In this document: positions 45,498 to 55,663 of the stretch, piece after piece
Layout: each line of letters starts with the position of its first letter
How positions within the stretch are numbered: position 1 is the first letter of the stretch
Source: Pseudomonas sp. 10-1B
GTDB taxonomy: Bacteria; Pseudomonadota; Gammaproteobacteria; Pseudomonadales; Pseudomonadaceae
Reading direction: 5' to 3'
Assembly (NCBI RefSeq): GCF_000935045.1
Contig: NZ_JYKS01000001.1
Location: 310,001 to 374,000, forward strand
Length of the DNA: 64,000 bases
Notes under the pieces: model-generated
The model's database searches: none
Seen by the model: the letters and a program-made list of their open reading frames with translations, nothing else
Told to the model about the DNA's origin: nothing
Position numbers and translations under genes: made by a program

Positions 45498-46223
45498 ATG
45501 GAACGGTTTCGCCGGATAGCCGCCAATACCCACGGGCGGGACTTGGCGGTGGGGGATATCCATGGCCACTTCCTGCGCCTGCAGCAATGCCTGGATACAG
45601 TGGGCTTCGACCCTGCGGTGGACCGGCTGTTCAGCGTCGGTGACCTGGTCGACCGCGGGCCGCACAGCGAAGCCGCGCTGCAATGGTTGGCACAGCCCTG
45701 GTTCCATGCTGTGCAAGGCAACCATGAGTCGCTTGCGATCACTCGTCTGCGGGGCGGGCGGCTCGATCTGGACATGTATCGCGCAGCCGGCGGTGGCTGG
45801 TTCCTCGACATGCCGCCCGGCGAGCAATTGCGTTTCGTGGAGCGTTTCGAGCATATGCCGATTGCCATGGAGGTAGAAACCGCCGATGGCCTGGTTGGCT
45901 TGCTGCATGCCGACAGCCCGTTTGCCGACTGGGAAATGCTGCGTACCTGGCTGGAGCTGGATGACGACCCCGAAGTGCGCGAAGTGTGCCAGTGGTCACG
46001 GCGGCGCCTGAAGGAGGGCGACACCCAGCCGGTGAAGGGCCTGCGCGCCTTGCTGGTTGGCCACACGCCGGTACTGCAGGCCAGGCAGTTGGGCAATGTC
46101 TGGCACCTGGACACCGGCGGCTGGGCCAGCGGCCATTTCAGCCTGATGGACATGCACACCCTGGCGCTGGTCAGCCCCGCGCCATATGCAGCAGCAACGC
46201 CAGGGCCAATACCACCAGCATGA
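45498..46223 (+). CDS. Serine/threonine protein phosphatase (PPP-type metallophosphatase)
   Basis: 241 residues with the full metallophosphatase signature: GDIHG (19-23), GDLVDRG (48-54) and GNHE, followed by a histidine in VGHTP and TGGW. This is the PrpA/PrpB lambda-phosphatase-like group. Cytosolic, di-metal. The 3' end overlaps the convergent LysE gene by 53 bp. Confidence 0.9.
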   Translation: MERFRRIAANTHGRDLAVGDIHGHFLRLQQCLDTVGFDPAVDRLFSVGDLVDRGPHSEAALQWLAQPWFHAVQGNHESLAITRLRGGRLDLDMYRAAGGGWFLDMPPGEQLRFVERFEHMPIAMEVETADGLVGLLHADSPFADWEMLRTWLELDDDPEVREVCQWSRRRLKEGDTQPVKGLRALLVGHTPVLQARQLGNVWHLDTGGWASGHFSLMDMHTLALVSPAPYAAATPGPIPPA

Positions 46224-46785
46224 CCCCCGAGGCCCGTTCCAGCCACGCCAGGCTGCGGGCGAAACGCCGCAGTACCAGCGGGTTGCCGATGGCCACGGCG
46301 ACCAGCAGGTCCCAAAGCAGCACGATGCTGAACATCCACAGTGCATAGGCCGCTTTCCAGCCGGTGCTGGTGCTGGCGACCATGCTCGCCAGGCTGGCAT
46401 AGAACAGCGCGTTCTTGGGGTTGAGGATGCCGGACAGCAAACCCATGCCCAGCCCCCGCCACCAGCCCTGCACAGCCTGGTTGGCAGTGACTGCGCCCAG
46501 GCTGGTTTGCCCTGCATGGCGCAGGAACAGCACGCCGATGTACAGCAGGTAGCCGGCGCCGGCCAGCTGCAGGGTGCTGAACAGCAGGCTGCCTTGCTGC
46601 AGTACCGACAGGCCGGTGAAGGCCATGGCAATGAACGCGCCATTGGCCAGGGCGATACCCAGGCAGGCGCCGCTGGCGACCTGCCAGCCGCTGTTGATCG
46701 AGGTCCGTGCGACCAGGAAGAAGTCCGGGCCGGGCGAGAGCAGGGCGAGGAAGTGGGCGAGGGCGATGATCAGGAATTGTTGCAT
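46171..46785 (-). CDS. LysE-family amino acid exporter
   Basis: 204 residues from the ATG at 46785 (MQQFLIIALAHFLALLSPGP). The open frame continues upstream into a REP pair, but that extension is repeat DNA. It has six hydrophobic segments, the family motif SPGPDFFLVARTSINSGW near the N-terminus and NPKNALFYASL in the second half. It overlaps the convergent phosphatase gene by 53 bp. Confidence 0.9.
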   Translation of the reverse strand: MQQFLIIALAHFLALLSPGPDFFLVARTSINSGWQVASGACLGIALANGAFIAMAFTGLSVLQQGSLLFSTLQLAGAGYLLYIGVLFLRHAGQTSLGAVTANQAVQGWWRGLGMGLLSGILNPKNALFYASLASMVASTSTGWKAAYALWMFSIVLLWDLLVAVAIGNPLVLRRFARSLAWLERASGVMLVVLALALLLHMARG

Positions 46786-46861
46786 GCGGGCAGCTCTGCG
46801 GAAAAAAACGCAGTCTGCTGCCGGGCTTGTTGGGCGTATTGAAGAATATTGCGGCAGATCT

Positions 46862-46970
46862 GGGGCCGCTTTGCGGCCCTTTCGCCGGCAAGCCAGCTCC
46901 CACAGGGATCTGCGCAATTCCTGAATTCTGCGCGGTACCTGTGGGAGCTGGCTTGCCGGCGATGAGGCCA
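46862..46970. repeat. REP pair upstream of LysE gene
   Basis: Accessory hairpin GGGGCCGCTTTGCGGCCC, then GCCGGCAAGCCAGCTCCCAC and its inverted copy. The spacer (GATCTGCGCAATTCCTGAAT) differs from the common one. Confidence 0.87.
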
Positions 46971-47022
46971 GTCCAGGCAATAGAAGACAGTTGCTCCCAC
47001 AGGTATAGTGTGCGCCCGCAAC

Positions 47023-47844
47023 TCAAAGGCTAAGCTGATTCCGATACTGCCCCGGCGTCATCCCCACATAGGCCTTGAACACCCGCTGAAAATGGCTCTG
47101 GTCGGCGAACCCGAGCTGGTAGGCCACCTCCGCCAGCGGCTGCCCTTCACCGAGCAACTGCCGCCCACGGTTGACCCGGGCATTGAGCAGGTAGGCATGC
47201 GGGGTAAACCCGGTGGCCGCGCGAAACGCACGGATCAACTGGTAGCGCCCAAGCCCGGCCTCAGCGGCCAGCACCTCCAGGCTCAACTGTGCCGGGTCCT
47301 GGCCTTCGATCCGCGCGACCAGCCCGCTCAAGGCAGTCGCAGCCAAGGCTGGTGCCGCCGCCAGCGGCGGATGCGCGGAAAAGTCCAGGTCACCCAGAAA
47401 GGCGATCAGCGCCGCATCCTTCTCGCTGCTGCTGGCACTGGAAAACAGCAAGCTGTTCAGCTCGCAGAATTGTCGATACAGCTGCGGCTCCCGGCAGATA
47501 CGCGCCGGCTCAGCGGGCCCGGTAAGGCCCAGCCCCGATTCCAGGCGCAGCTGCGCCAGCCAGTCGGCATCCACATGCAGCATCTGATAGCTCCACGCCT
47601 GGCCAGGCTCCGGGTTACAGGCGTGCACGCGGCGCGCGGGAACCAGCACCAGCGTGCCAGGTGTCAGGCGTTCCTGCCCTTCGGCGGCGCCGCTGAAATG
47701 GCTGTGGCCGGCATCTACCGCGCCGATGGAAAACGTCGGGTGGCTGTGGGCCTTGTAGCAGGCCCGGCTATGGCAGGCGCGGCGGCTTTCGACATGCGCC
47801 AAGGCCGGGTCGCGCCACAACGCAGCGTGGGAGCGGGGCATCAT
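47023..47844 (-). CDS. AraC-family regulator (cupin effector domain)
   Basis: 273 residues. The N-terminal cupin-type domain (HSHPTFSIGAVDAG, then LVLVPARRVHACNPEPGQAW) binds an effector. The C-terminal AraC DNA-binding domain has LSLEVLAAEAGLGRYQLIRA and LAEVAYQLGFADQSHFQRVF. It is divergent from the second LysE gene at 47968, the usual layout for a regulator of an amino-acid exporter. Confidence 0.9.
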   Translation of the reverse strand: MMPRSHAALWRDPALAHVESRRACHSRACYKAHSHPTFSIGAVDAGHSHFSGAAEGQERLTPGTLVLVPARRVHACNPEPGQAWSYQMLHVDADWLAQLRLESGLGLTGPAEPARICREPQLYRQFCELNSLLFSSASSSEKDAALIAFLGDLDFSAHPPLAAAPALAATALSGLVARIEGQDPAQLSLEVLAAEAGLGRYQLIRAFRAATGFTPHAYLLNARVNRGRQLLGEGQPLAEVAYQLGFADQSHFQRVFKAYVGMTPGQYRNQLSL

Positions 47845-47967
47845 GAGGTCCTCGGTATCGCCGGTAGATTAACAGGTGCAGGTACCCATACAGTTTTTAT
47901 CGCTGGCTGTAACTTGACCGCAGGGCCGGCACACGCCGAAATAGACGCCTGTTGCCGAGGAATAAGA

Positions 47968-48591
47968 ATGGACCTTTCAAGCCTGCTGCTTTTCATCCCC
48001 GCCTGCTTCGCCCTGAACATGGCGCCGGGGCCGAACAACCTGCTGTCGCTGCACAACGCCAGCCGCTATGGGCTGCGCACGGCCTGCGTGGCCGGCGGCG
48101 GGCGTATCGTCGCCTTCAGCGGCATGATCGCCCTTGCGGCGATGGGTCTGGCCGTGGTGCTGCATACCAGTGAATACCTGTTCCTGGCCATCAAGCTGGT
48201 AGGTGCGGCGTACCTGTTCTACATCGCCTGGCAACTGTGGCGCGCACCAGTGGGCGAGGCCGTGGTGGCTGGCGATCATCCGCGTGGTACCTGGCGCCTG
48301 GCTCGGCAGGAGTTCTGGGTGGCGGCCGGCAATCCCAAGGCGATTCTCATATTCACGGCCTTTCTGCCGCAATTCGTCTCGGTAGGCAGCGCCACGCCAG
48401 TCAGCGAGCAATTCCTCTGGCTGGGCGTGCTGTTCCTGCTGCTGGAGTGGGCGGCGATCGCCATCTACGCGGGCCTGGGCGCCTATATGCAGCGCTGGTT
48501 CAGCCAGCCTGCACCGCGCCGGCTGTTCAACCGGGTCAGCGCTTCCCTGCTGGGCTGTGCCGGCCTCGGTTTGCTGGCTGCGCGCCGCTAG
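47968..48591 (+). CDS. LysE-family exporter
   Basis: 207 residues from the ATG at 47968. It has six hydrophobic segments, with MAPGPNNLLSLHNASRYGLR near the N-terminus and EFWVAAGNPKAILIFTAFLP in the second half. It lies divergent from an AraC regulator likely to control it. The exported amino acid is unknown. Confidence 0.9.
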   Translation: MDLSSLLLFIPACFALNMAPGPNNLLSLHNASRYGLRTACVAGGGRIVAFSGMIALAAMGLAVVLHTSEYLFLAIKLVGAAYLFYIAWQLWRAPVGEAVVAGDHPRGTWRLARQEFWVAAGNPKAILIFTAFLPQFVSVGSATPVSEQFLWLGVLFLLLEWAAIAIYAGLGAYMQRWFSQPAPRRLFNRVSASLLGCAGLGLLAARR

Positions 48592-48620
48592 AACAGGCCA
48601 CGCCGCTGGGGGGCAGTGCG

Positions 48621-48896
48621 TCAGTCGCGGTAGAAGGTTTGCACCAGGTGATAGCCGAACTTGCTTTTGATCGGCCCATGCACCACGCGCAGGGGCTTCT
48701 TGAAGATCACCTGGTCGATGGCGCCGACCATCTGGCCGGGGCGGATTTCGCCCAGGTCGCCGCCACGCTTGCCCGAGGGGCAGGTGGAGAACTTTTTCGC
48801 GAGTACATCGAAAGCCTCGCCGTTGGCGATGCGCTGCTTGAGCTTTTCGGCTTCGTCAGCGGTCTTGACCAGGATGTGGCGGGCTTGGGCTTTCAT
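48621..48896 (-). CDS. ppiC: Parvulin-type peptidyl-prolyl isomerase
   Basis: 91-residue single-domain parvulin without a signal peptide, so cytosolic. Motifs are ARHILVKT, FSTCPSGKRGGDLG, RPGQMVGAIDQVIF and GPIKSKFGYHLVQ. A second, similar parvulin lies at 59674 in the same window. Confidence 0.93.
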   Translation of the reverse strand: MKAQARHILVKTADEAEKLKQRIANGEAFDVLAKKFSTCPSGKRGGDLGEIRPGQMVGAIDQVIFKKPLRVVHGPIKSKFGYHLVQTFYRD

Positions 48897-48964
48897 GGGG
48901 GTACCTGTGCTTCGGGGGCGAAAAGGCGCGCATTATGCCTGATTGGAAAGGGTTGCGGCCATTC

Positions 48965-49012
48965 TGTGGGAGCGGCCTTGCGTCGCGAAAGGGCTGCAAG
49001 GCCGCTCCCACA
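48965..49012. repeat. REP pair, GCGGCCTTGCGTCGCGA subtype
   Basis: GTGGGAGCGGCCTTGCGTCG faces GCAAGGCCGCTCCCAC with only about 13 bp between. It lies between ppiC and the acetoacetyl-CoA synthetase stop and can act as its terminator. Confidence 0.85.
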
Positions 49013-49028
49013 ATGATCGCGCGGAACC

Positions 49029-50981
<1,953 letters not shown>

Positions 50982-51044
50982 GCCGAACCTCCTGTTACTG
51001 CCAGATGCGGGCGTGTTCTATGTGGGACAGGTATCGCATATCCC

Positions 51045-51150
51045 CTGTAGGAGCGCCCGCATAGGCCTCAAGTCCTGTGCAGTACCTGTAGGAGCTGGCT
51101 TGCCGGCGATGAGGCCATGCAGGCAATACAAGGCAGCTGCTCCCACACGA
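51045..51150. repeat. REP pair, partly decayed
   Basis: TGTAGGAGCGCCCGCATAGG with the common spacer in reverse (CCTCAAGTCCTGTGCAGTAC), then GGAGCTGGCTTGCCGGCGAT and AGCTGCTCCCACACGAG. Sits between the synthetase and eco. Confidence 0.75.
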
Positions 51151-51161
51151 GCGGGCGCTGT

Positions 51162-51641
51162 TTACTCTACTTTAGCCTTTTGCACGTCCTGCGACGCCGA
51201 CCAGATGCGGTAGCGCACTTCAACATCCTTGGGCACATACACCACCACCGGCAGTTTGCTGTTGTAGCGCAGCATGAAGCCTTCACCGACCACCGGCACG
51301 AAGGCCTCGGTCTTCTTGCCGTCCGGGCAGGCCATCAGCGTGCTGGCCGGGCCGCTGACCTTGTCCAGCCGGTAGTAGCTATAGCCCCAGCCTTCCAGGG
51401 TGCGTTGTTCCAGGCTGCCGCCCAGGCGCTGGCGGTTGCAGTCCACCTGCAGGGTCTTGCCAGCGAGAATTTCCAGTTGGTAGGCCGATTCGTCGGCCTG
51501 GGCCGGCAGGTGGATGACCTGCCGGGTGAAGCCTTTTTCCGCCTCGGGGTAGGGCGCGACGTCCTTCAGGCTGGCAGCCATCGCGGGGGCGGCGGCAGCC
51601 AGCGTCAGGGCCAGAATCGCGGTCATTGGGGTTGGGCGCAT
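51162..51641 (-). CDS. eco: Ecotin, periplasmic serine protease inhibitor
   Basis: 159 residues from the ATG at 51641, where AAGGAGG is 5 nt upstream. The signal peptide is [15 protein letters not shown]. Family blocks are the N-terminal [20 protein letters not shown] and the reactive-loop region after [17 protein letters not shown]. Cysteines in the mature chain (VDCNRQRL and MACPDG) can form the known stabilising disulfide. It protects the cell from trypsin-like and elastase-like proteases. Its place inside a ketone-body cluster has no obvious functional reason. Confidence 0.93.
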   Translation of the reverse strand: MRPTPMTAILALTLAAAAPAMAASLKDVAPYPEAEKGFTRQVIHLPAQADESAYQLEILAGKTLQVDCNRQRLGGSLEQRTLEGWGYSYYRLDKVSGPASTLMACPDGKKTEAFVPVVGEGFMLRYNSKLPVVVYVPKDVEVRYRIWSASQDVQKAKVE

Positions 51642-51696
51642 AGGGCCTCCTTGCAGATAAACGAATGCAAGACCGCCGCCAGGCCCAGGCCGCCCG

Positions 51697-52467
51697 TCAC
51701 TGGGCCAACCAGCCACCATCGACGTTCCAGGCGGCACCGCGAACCTGGCTACCGGCCTCGCTGCACAGGAATAGTACCAGCTCGCCCAGGTGTTCGGGGG
51801 TGACGAAGGCCAGCGATGGTTGCTTTTCCGCTAGCAGATCATGCTGCGCTTGCAGCGGATCGCCACCGTTGGCGGCACGATCGTCGATCTGCTTCTGCAC
51901 CAGCGGGGTCAGCACCCAGCCCGGACAGATGGCGTTGCAGGTGACATGGCTGGTGGCGGTTTCCAGGCCCACCACCTTGGTCAGGCCGACCACGCCATGC
52001 TTGGCCGCCACGTAGGCCGCCTTGCCAGTCGAGCCGACCAGGCCATGCACCGAGGCGATGTTGATGATGCGCCCCCAGTCGCGCGTGCGCATGCCAGGCA
52101 GGGCAAGGCGCGTGCCATGGAACACGGCCGACAGGTTGAGGGCGATGATCTTGTCCCAGCTTTCCACTGGGAACTGCTCCACCGGTGCCACATGCTGGAT
52201 ACCCGCGTTGTTGACCAAGATGTCGACGCCACCGAACTCGCGCTCGGCCAAGGCGAACAGGGCTTCGATCTGGGCCACCTCCGCCAGGTCGGCCGGGTGG
52301 TGGACCGCCTTCACCCCATGCCGGGCAATCTCGGCCAGTGCCGGTGCGGGGTCGCCAAAGCCGTTGAGCACGATGTTCGCGCCAGCGCGGGCCAGCACCT
52401 GGGCGATGCCCAGGCCAATGCCGCTGGTGGAACCGGTGACGAGTGCGGTCTTGCCTTTGAGGGTCAT
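51697..52467 (-). CDS. hbdH: 3-hydroxybutyrate dehydrogenase
   Basis: NAD-dependent oxidation of (R)-3-hydroxybutyrate to acetoacetate; SDR family. 256 residues. The cofactor motif is TGSTSGIG (11-18), and the NNAG strand is at 86-89. The catalytic Ser139, Tyr152 and Lys156 are present. It is 10 bp downstream of the GntP-type permease and shares its sigma-54 promoter. Confidence 0.94.
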   Translation of the reverse strand: MTLKGKTALVTGSTSGIGLGIAQVLARAGANIVLNGFGDPAPALAEIARHGVKAVHHPADLAEVAQIEALFALAEREFGGVDILVNNAGIQHVAPVEQFPVESWDKIIALNLSAVFHGTRLALPGMRTRDWGRIINIASVHGLVGSTGKAAYVAAKHGVVGLTKVVGLETATSHVTCNAICPGWVLTPLVQKQIDDRAANGGDPLQAQHDLLAEKQPSLAFVTPEHLGELVLFLCSEAGSQVRGAAWNVDGGWLAQ

Positions 52468-52477
52468 GCAAAGCTCC

Positions 52478-53869
52478 TTAGACGATGCCGGTGGCGTAGA
52501 ACGTGGCGATGACCACGAACACCGCCAGGGTCTTGATCAGGGTAATACCGAAAATGTCCTTGTAGGCCTCGCGGTGGGTCAGGCCGGTCACCGCCAGCAA
52601 GGTGATCACCGCGCCGTTGTGCGGCAGCGTGTCCATGCCGCCGCTGGCCATGGCGGCAACCCGGTGCAGCACTTCGAGCGGGATGTTGGCGGCATTGGCG
52701 GCGGCGATGAAACTGTCGCCCATGGCGGCCAAGGCGATGCTCATGCCGCCCGAGGCAGAGCCGGTGATACCGGCCAGCAAGGTCACGGTGATGGCCTCGT
52801 TGACCAGCGGGTTGGGGATGCCGCGCAGGGCATCGGCCAACACCAAAAAGCCCGGCAGCGAGGCGATCACCGCGCCAAAGCCGTATTCCGAGGCGGTGTT
52901 CATGGCCGCCAGCAAGGCGCCACTGACGGCGCTTTTGGTGCCTTCCGCCAGGCGCGTACGGATGGCGCCGAAGGCACACACCAGCACCATCAGGATGCCC
53001 ACCAGCAACGCCGCCTGTACCGCCCAGATGGCGGTGAGCTTGGCCACGTCGCTTTGCACCGGCGCGTTCATGCCCGGCAGTTGCAGGCTGTGGCTGGCGC
53101 CGTACCAGTGCGGGATCCAGTGGGTGAACAGCAGGTTCATCACCCCCACCAGCACCAGCGGCGAAAGGGCCAGCCAGGGGTTGGGCAAGGCCAGGTCGGC
53201 GGCGGTTTCCGGTTCGTTGCGCAGGTTGTCGCCATAGCTTTCGCCGGCGCGCTGGGCCTTGTTGCGCTGGCGCTGCAGGTAGGCCATGCCGACGCAGAAC
53301 ACGAACAGGGTGCCGATCAGGCCCAGCCAGGGGGCGGCCCACGCGGTGGTGTTGAAGAAGGTGCTGGGGATGATGTTCTGGATCTGCGGAGTGCCGGGCA
53401 GGGCATCCATGGTGAACGAGAACGCGCCCAGGGCGATGGTCGCCGGGATCAGGCGCTTGGGGATGTTGCTCTGGCGGAACATCTCGGCGGCGAACGGGTA
53501 CACCGCGAACACCACCACGAACAGCGAGACGCCGCCGTAGGTGAGCAGCGCGCAGACCAGTACGATCACCAGCATTGCCTGGCGGGTGCCGAGCAGGCGG
53601 ATGGCGGCGGCGACGATCGAGCGGGAGAAGCCGGACAACTCGATCAGCTTGCCGAACACCGCGCCCAGCAGGAACACCGGGAAGTAGAGCTTGATGAAGC
53701 CGACCATTTTCTCCATGAACACCCCGGTGAACGCGGGGGCCACGGCGGACGGGTCGGTGAGCAGTACCGCGCCGAGCGCGGCGATGGGGGCGAAGAGGAT
53801 TACGCTATAGCCGCGGTAGGCAGCGAGCATCAGCAGGGCCAGAGCGGCGAGGGCGATGAGCACGGTCAT
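52478..53869 (-). CDS. GntP-family permease, probably for 3-hydroxybutyrate
   Basis: 463-residue inner-membrane symporter with about 12-13 hydrophobic segments. GntP-type blocks are GGMDTLPHNGAVITLLAVTG and GFSRSIVAAAIRLLG. It is the first gene of an operon with hbdH, downstream of a sigma-54 promoter and the divergent-side HbcR-type activator, so uptake of hydroxybutyrate is the natural role. Confidence 0.9.
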   Translation of the reverse strand: MTVLIALAALALLMLAAYRGYSVILFAPIAALGAVLLTDPSAVAPAFTGVFMEKMVGFIKLYFPVFLLGAVFGKLIELSGFSRSIVAAAIRLLGTRQAMLVIVLVCALLTYGGVSLFVVVFAVYPFAAEMFRQSNIPKRLIPATIALGAFSFTMDALPGTPQIQNIIPSTFFNTTAWAAPWLGLIGTLFVFCVGMAYLQRQRNKAQRAGESYGDNLRNEPETAADLALPNPWLALSPLVLVGVMNLLFTHWIPHWYGASHSLQLPGMNAPVQSDVAKLTAIWAVQAALLVGILMVLVCAFGAIRTRLAEGTKSAVSGALLAAMNTASEYGFGAVIASLPGFLVLADALRGIPNPLVNEAITVTLLAGITGSASGGMSIALAAMGDSFIAAANAANIPLEVLHRVAAMASGGMDTLPHNGAVITLLAVTGLTHREAYKDIFGITLIKTLAVFVVIATFYATGIV

Positions 53870-53918
53870 CGGGGTGGGTCTCCTGGGTGAGTCTTGTTTT
53901 TATCGGTGAGCAGGAGAT

Positions 53919-53935
53919 AGCGGGAATCGTGCCAA
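53919..53935 (-). promoter_or_regulatory. Sigma-54 (-24/-12) promoter of the gntP-hbdH operon
   Basis: Minus-strand TTGGCACGATTCCCGCT holds the -24 GG and -12 GC with the required 10-nt spacing and a perfect TTGGCACG. The -12 TT is replaced by CC. It lies 50 bp before the permease start, and the sigma-54 activator gene is next upstream. Confidence 0.8.
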
Positions 53936-54002
53936 TAATTAAGTTATTGATTTATAAAGATATTTTCTATGTTGTCGAATTTTTGTCTCTGTTTTGAGAT
54001 TT

Positions 54003-54108
54003 TGGGGCCGCTTTGCGGCCCATCGCGACACAAGGCCGCTCCCACAGGATAGAACGCGCTCTCCTGTGGGAGCGGCCTTGCGTCGCGATCGAGGGCGCAG
54101 CCCTCGCG
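54003..54108. repeat. REP pair between permease and HbcR gene
   Basis: Accessory hairpin GGGGCCGCTTTGCGGCCC, then CAAGGCCGCTCCCACAGG and inverted CCTGTGGGAGCGGCCTTG. The 270-bp gap also holds the sigma-54 promoter at its left end. Confidence 0.85.
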
Positions 54109-54139
54109 GCAATCTCGAATCAGAAACAAGAATCTCCAA

Positions 54140-55522
54140 TCAGAGACCAAGCGCCGCCATCTTCTTGTACAGGGTCGATCGCCCCAGCCCTAACGCCCTC
54201 GCAGCCTCCGGTACATTTCCCTCATGCTCGGCCAACGCCCCGGCAATCAACTTGCGCTCGAACTCCTCGCACGCCTCTCGGTAGGTCTGCCGCACCGGCG
54301 CTTCAACCAGCGGGCTCAACGGCCCCAACGCCGCGCGCAAATCCGCCACTCCCAGCCGCGGCTGATCCGCCAGCAGGGTCGCCCGCTCCAGCACGTTACG
54401 CAGCTCACGAATATTCCCCGGCCAGGCATGCCGCGCCAGCAACTGCTGCGCTTCGGCCTCCAGCTCGTACTGGCTGCCCAGTTCGCCCAGAATCGCCTCG
54501 CACAGCGCCGGCAGGTCTTCCAGCCTTTGCCGCAACGGCGGTACTTCGATCGGCAGCACATTCAGCCGGTAATACAGGTCGGCGCGGAACGCGCCACGGG
54601 CGATGGCAGCCTGCAGGTCGATGGAAGTGGCGGCAATGACGCGCACATCGCTGCGCAGCATCTGGTTCGAACCGACCGGCTCGTATTCCTTCTCCTGCAG
54701 CACCCGTAGCAGCTTGCTTTGCAGGGCCAACGGCATGTCGCCGATCTCGTCGAGGAACAACGTGCCGCCTTCGGCCAGTTGCAGCTTGCCGCTGCGGCCC
54801 TTGCGGTCGGCACCGGTGAAGGCGCCGGGGGCGGTGCCGAAGAATTCGGCTTCCAGCAGCGTTTCGGGGATCGCCGCGCTGTTGATGCTGACGAACGCCT
54901 TGTGCGCCCGTGCCGATGCGGCGTGGATGGCGTGGGCCAGCAGTTCCTTGCCGGTGCCGGTTTCGCCCAACAGCAATACTGGCGAATCGCTGCCCGCGCC
55001 GCGCCGGGCGCGGCGCTTGGCTTCCAGGCTGGCGCTGCTGGTACCCACGAACTGGGCAAAGCTGTATTTGGCCTGGCGGGCCCGCAACTGCGAGCGGGTC
55101 GAGGCCAGCTCCTGCTGCATGCTCGAATAGCGTTTCAGCAGCGGCGACAGGCTGCGCAGCTCATCGAACAGGGCAAAGCCGATGGCACCGATCAGCGCGC
55201 CCTGGTCGTCGTGGATCGGCAGGCGCATCACCACCAGTGGCTCATTGGGGGTGTCGAGCATATCCAGCAGGATTGGCCGGCCATTGCTCACCACCTCGCG
55301 CATCAGGCTGCCCGGGATCACTGCCTCGCATGGCTGGCCGATGGCACTGGCAGCGTCGGCCAGGCCAAAGCGACGGGCGTAGCGTTCGTTCATCCAAACG
55401 ATGCGCGCCTGGCGGTCGACGATCACCGTGCCTTCGCTGGACTGCTCGATGATCTCGAACAGTGAGCGGATTGCCAGTTGCCGTACCTGGGGGTAGTCCT
55501 TGAGGCTGTCGCTGTCGTGCAT
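54140..55522 (-). CDS. hbcR: Sigma-54-dependent activator of 3-hydroxybutyrate use (HbcR-like)
   Basis: 460 residues from the ATG at 55522; the frame runs 21 codons further into a REP. An N-terminal PAS-like sensor (about 20-125) precedes an AAA+ domain with Walker A GETGTGKE (186-193), the sigma-54 contact loop GAFTGA (233-238) and Walker B FLDEIGD. A Fis-type helix-turn-helix is at the C-terminus (EAARALGLGRSTLYKKMAAL). It lies next to a gntP-hbdH operon with a -24/-12 promoter, as P. aeruginosa HbcR does. The effector is unknown. Confidence 0.9.
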   Translation of the reverse strand: MHDSDSLKDYPQVRQLAIRSLFEIIEQSSEGTVIVDRQARIVWMNERYARRFGLADAASAIGQPCEAVIPGSLMREVVSNGRPILLDMLDTPNEPLVVMRLPIHDDQGALIGAIGFALFDELRSLSPLLKRYSSMQQELASTRSQLRARQAKYSFAQFVGTSSASLEAKRRARRGAGSDSPVLLLGETGTGKELLAHAIHAASARAHKAFVSINSAAIPETLLEAEFFGTAPGAFTGADRKGRSGKLQLAEGGTLFLDEIGDMPLALQSKLLRVLQEKEYEPVGSNQMLRSDVRVIAATSIDLQAAIARGAFRADLYYRLNVLPIEVPPLRQRLEDLPALCEAILGELGSQYELEAEAQQLLARHAWPGNIRELRNVLERATLLADQPRLGVADLRAALGPLSPLVEAPVRQTYREACEEFERKLIAGALAEHEGNVPEAARALGLGRSTLYKKMAALGL

Positions 55523-55553
55523 GGGTAGAAATCCTGAATCATGTATAAGCAGG

Positions 55554-55652
55554 CCCGGCCTCTTCGCGGGCTTGCCCGCTCCCACAGGTACCCCACAACT
55601 CTCAAGTTTTGTGCAATTCCTGTGGGAGCGGGCAAGCCCGCGAAGAGGCCAG
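55554..55652. repeat. REP inverted pair
   Basis: GCGGGCTTGCCCGCTCCCACAG and its inverted partner, about 40 bp apart, just beyond the yejE stop. It can serve as its 3' end. Confidence 0.9.
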
Positions 55653-55663
55653 GCTTGAAAAAT

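Noticed and set aside
46786..46980. N-terminal extension of the LysE protein by 65 residues
   Set aside because: The extension is translated REP DNA; the normal LysE N-terminus begins at 46785.
50982..51044. TGGCAG on the minus strand upstream of acetoacetyl-CoA synthetase considered as a second sigma-54 promoter
   Set aside because: No GC at the required -12 position.
54003..54108. REP hairpins considered as intrinsic terminators
   Set aside because: Stem-loops are strong but no T-run follows; treated as repeats that may assist termination.
53939..54150. Short frames between the permease and hbcR
   Set aside because: They are translations of REP arms (SHRIERALLWERPCV type) and have no ribosome sites.
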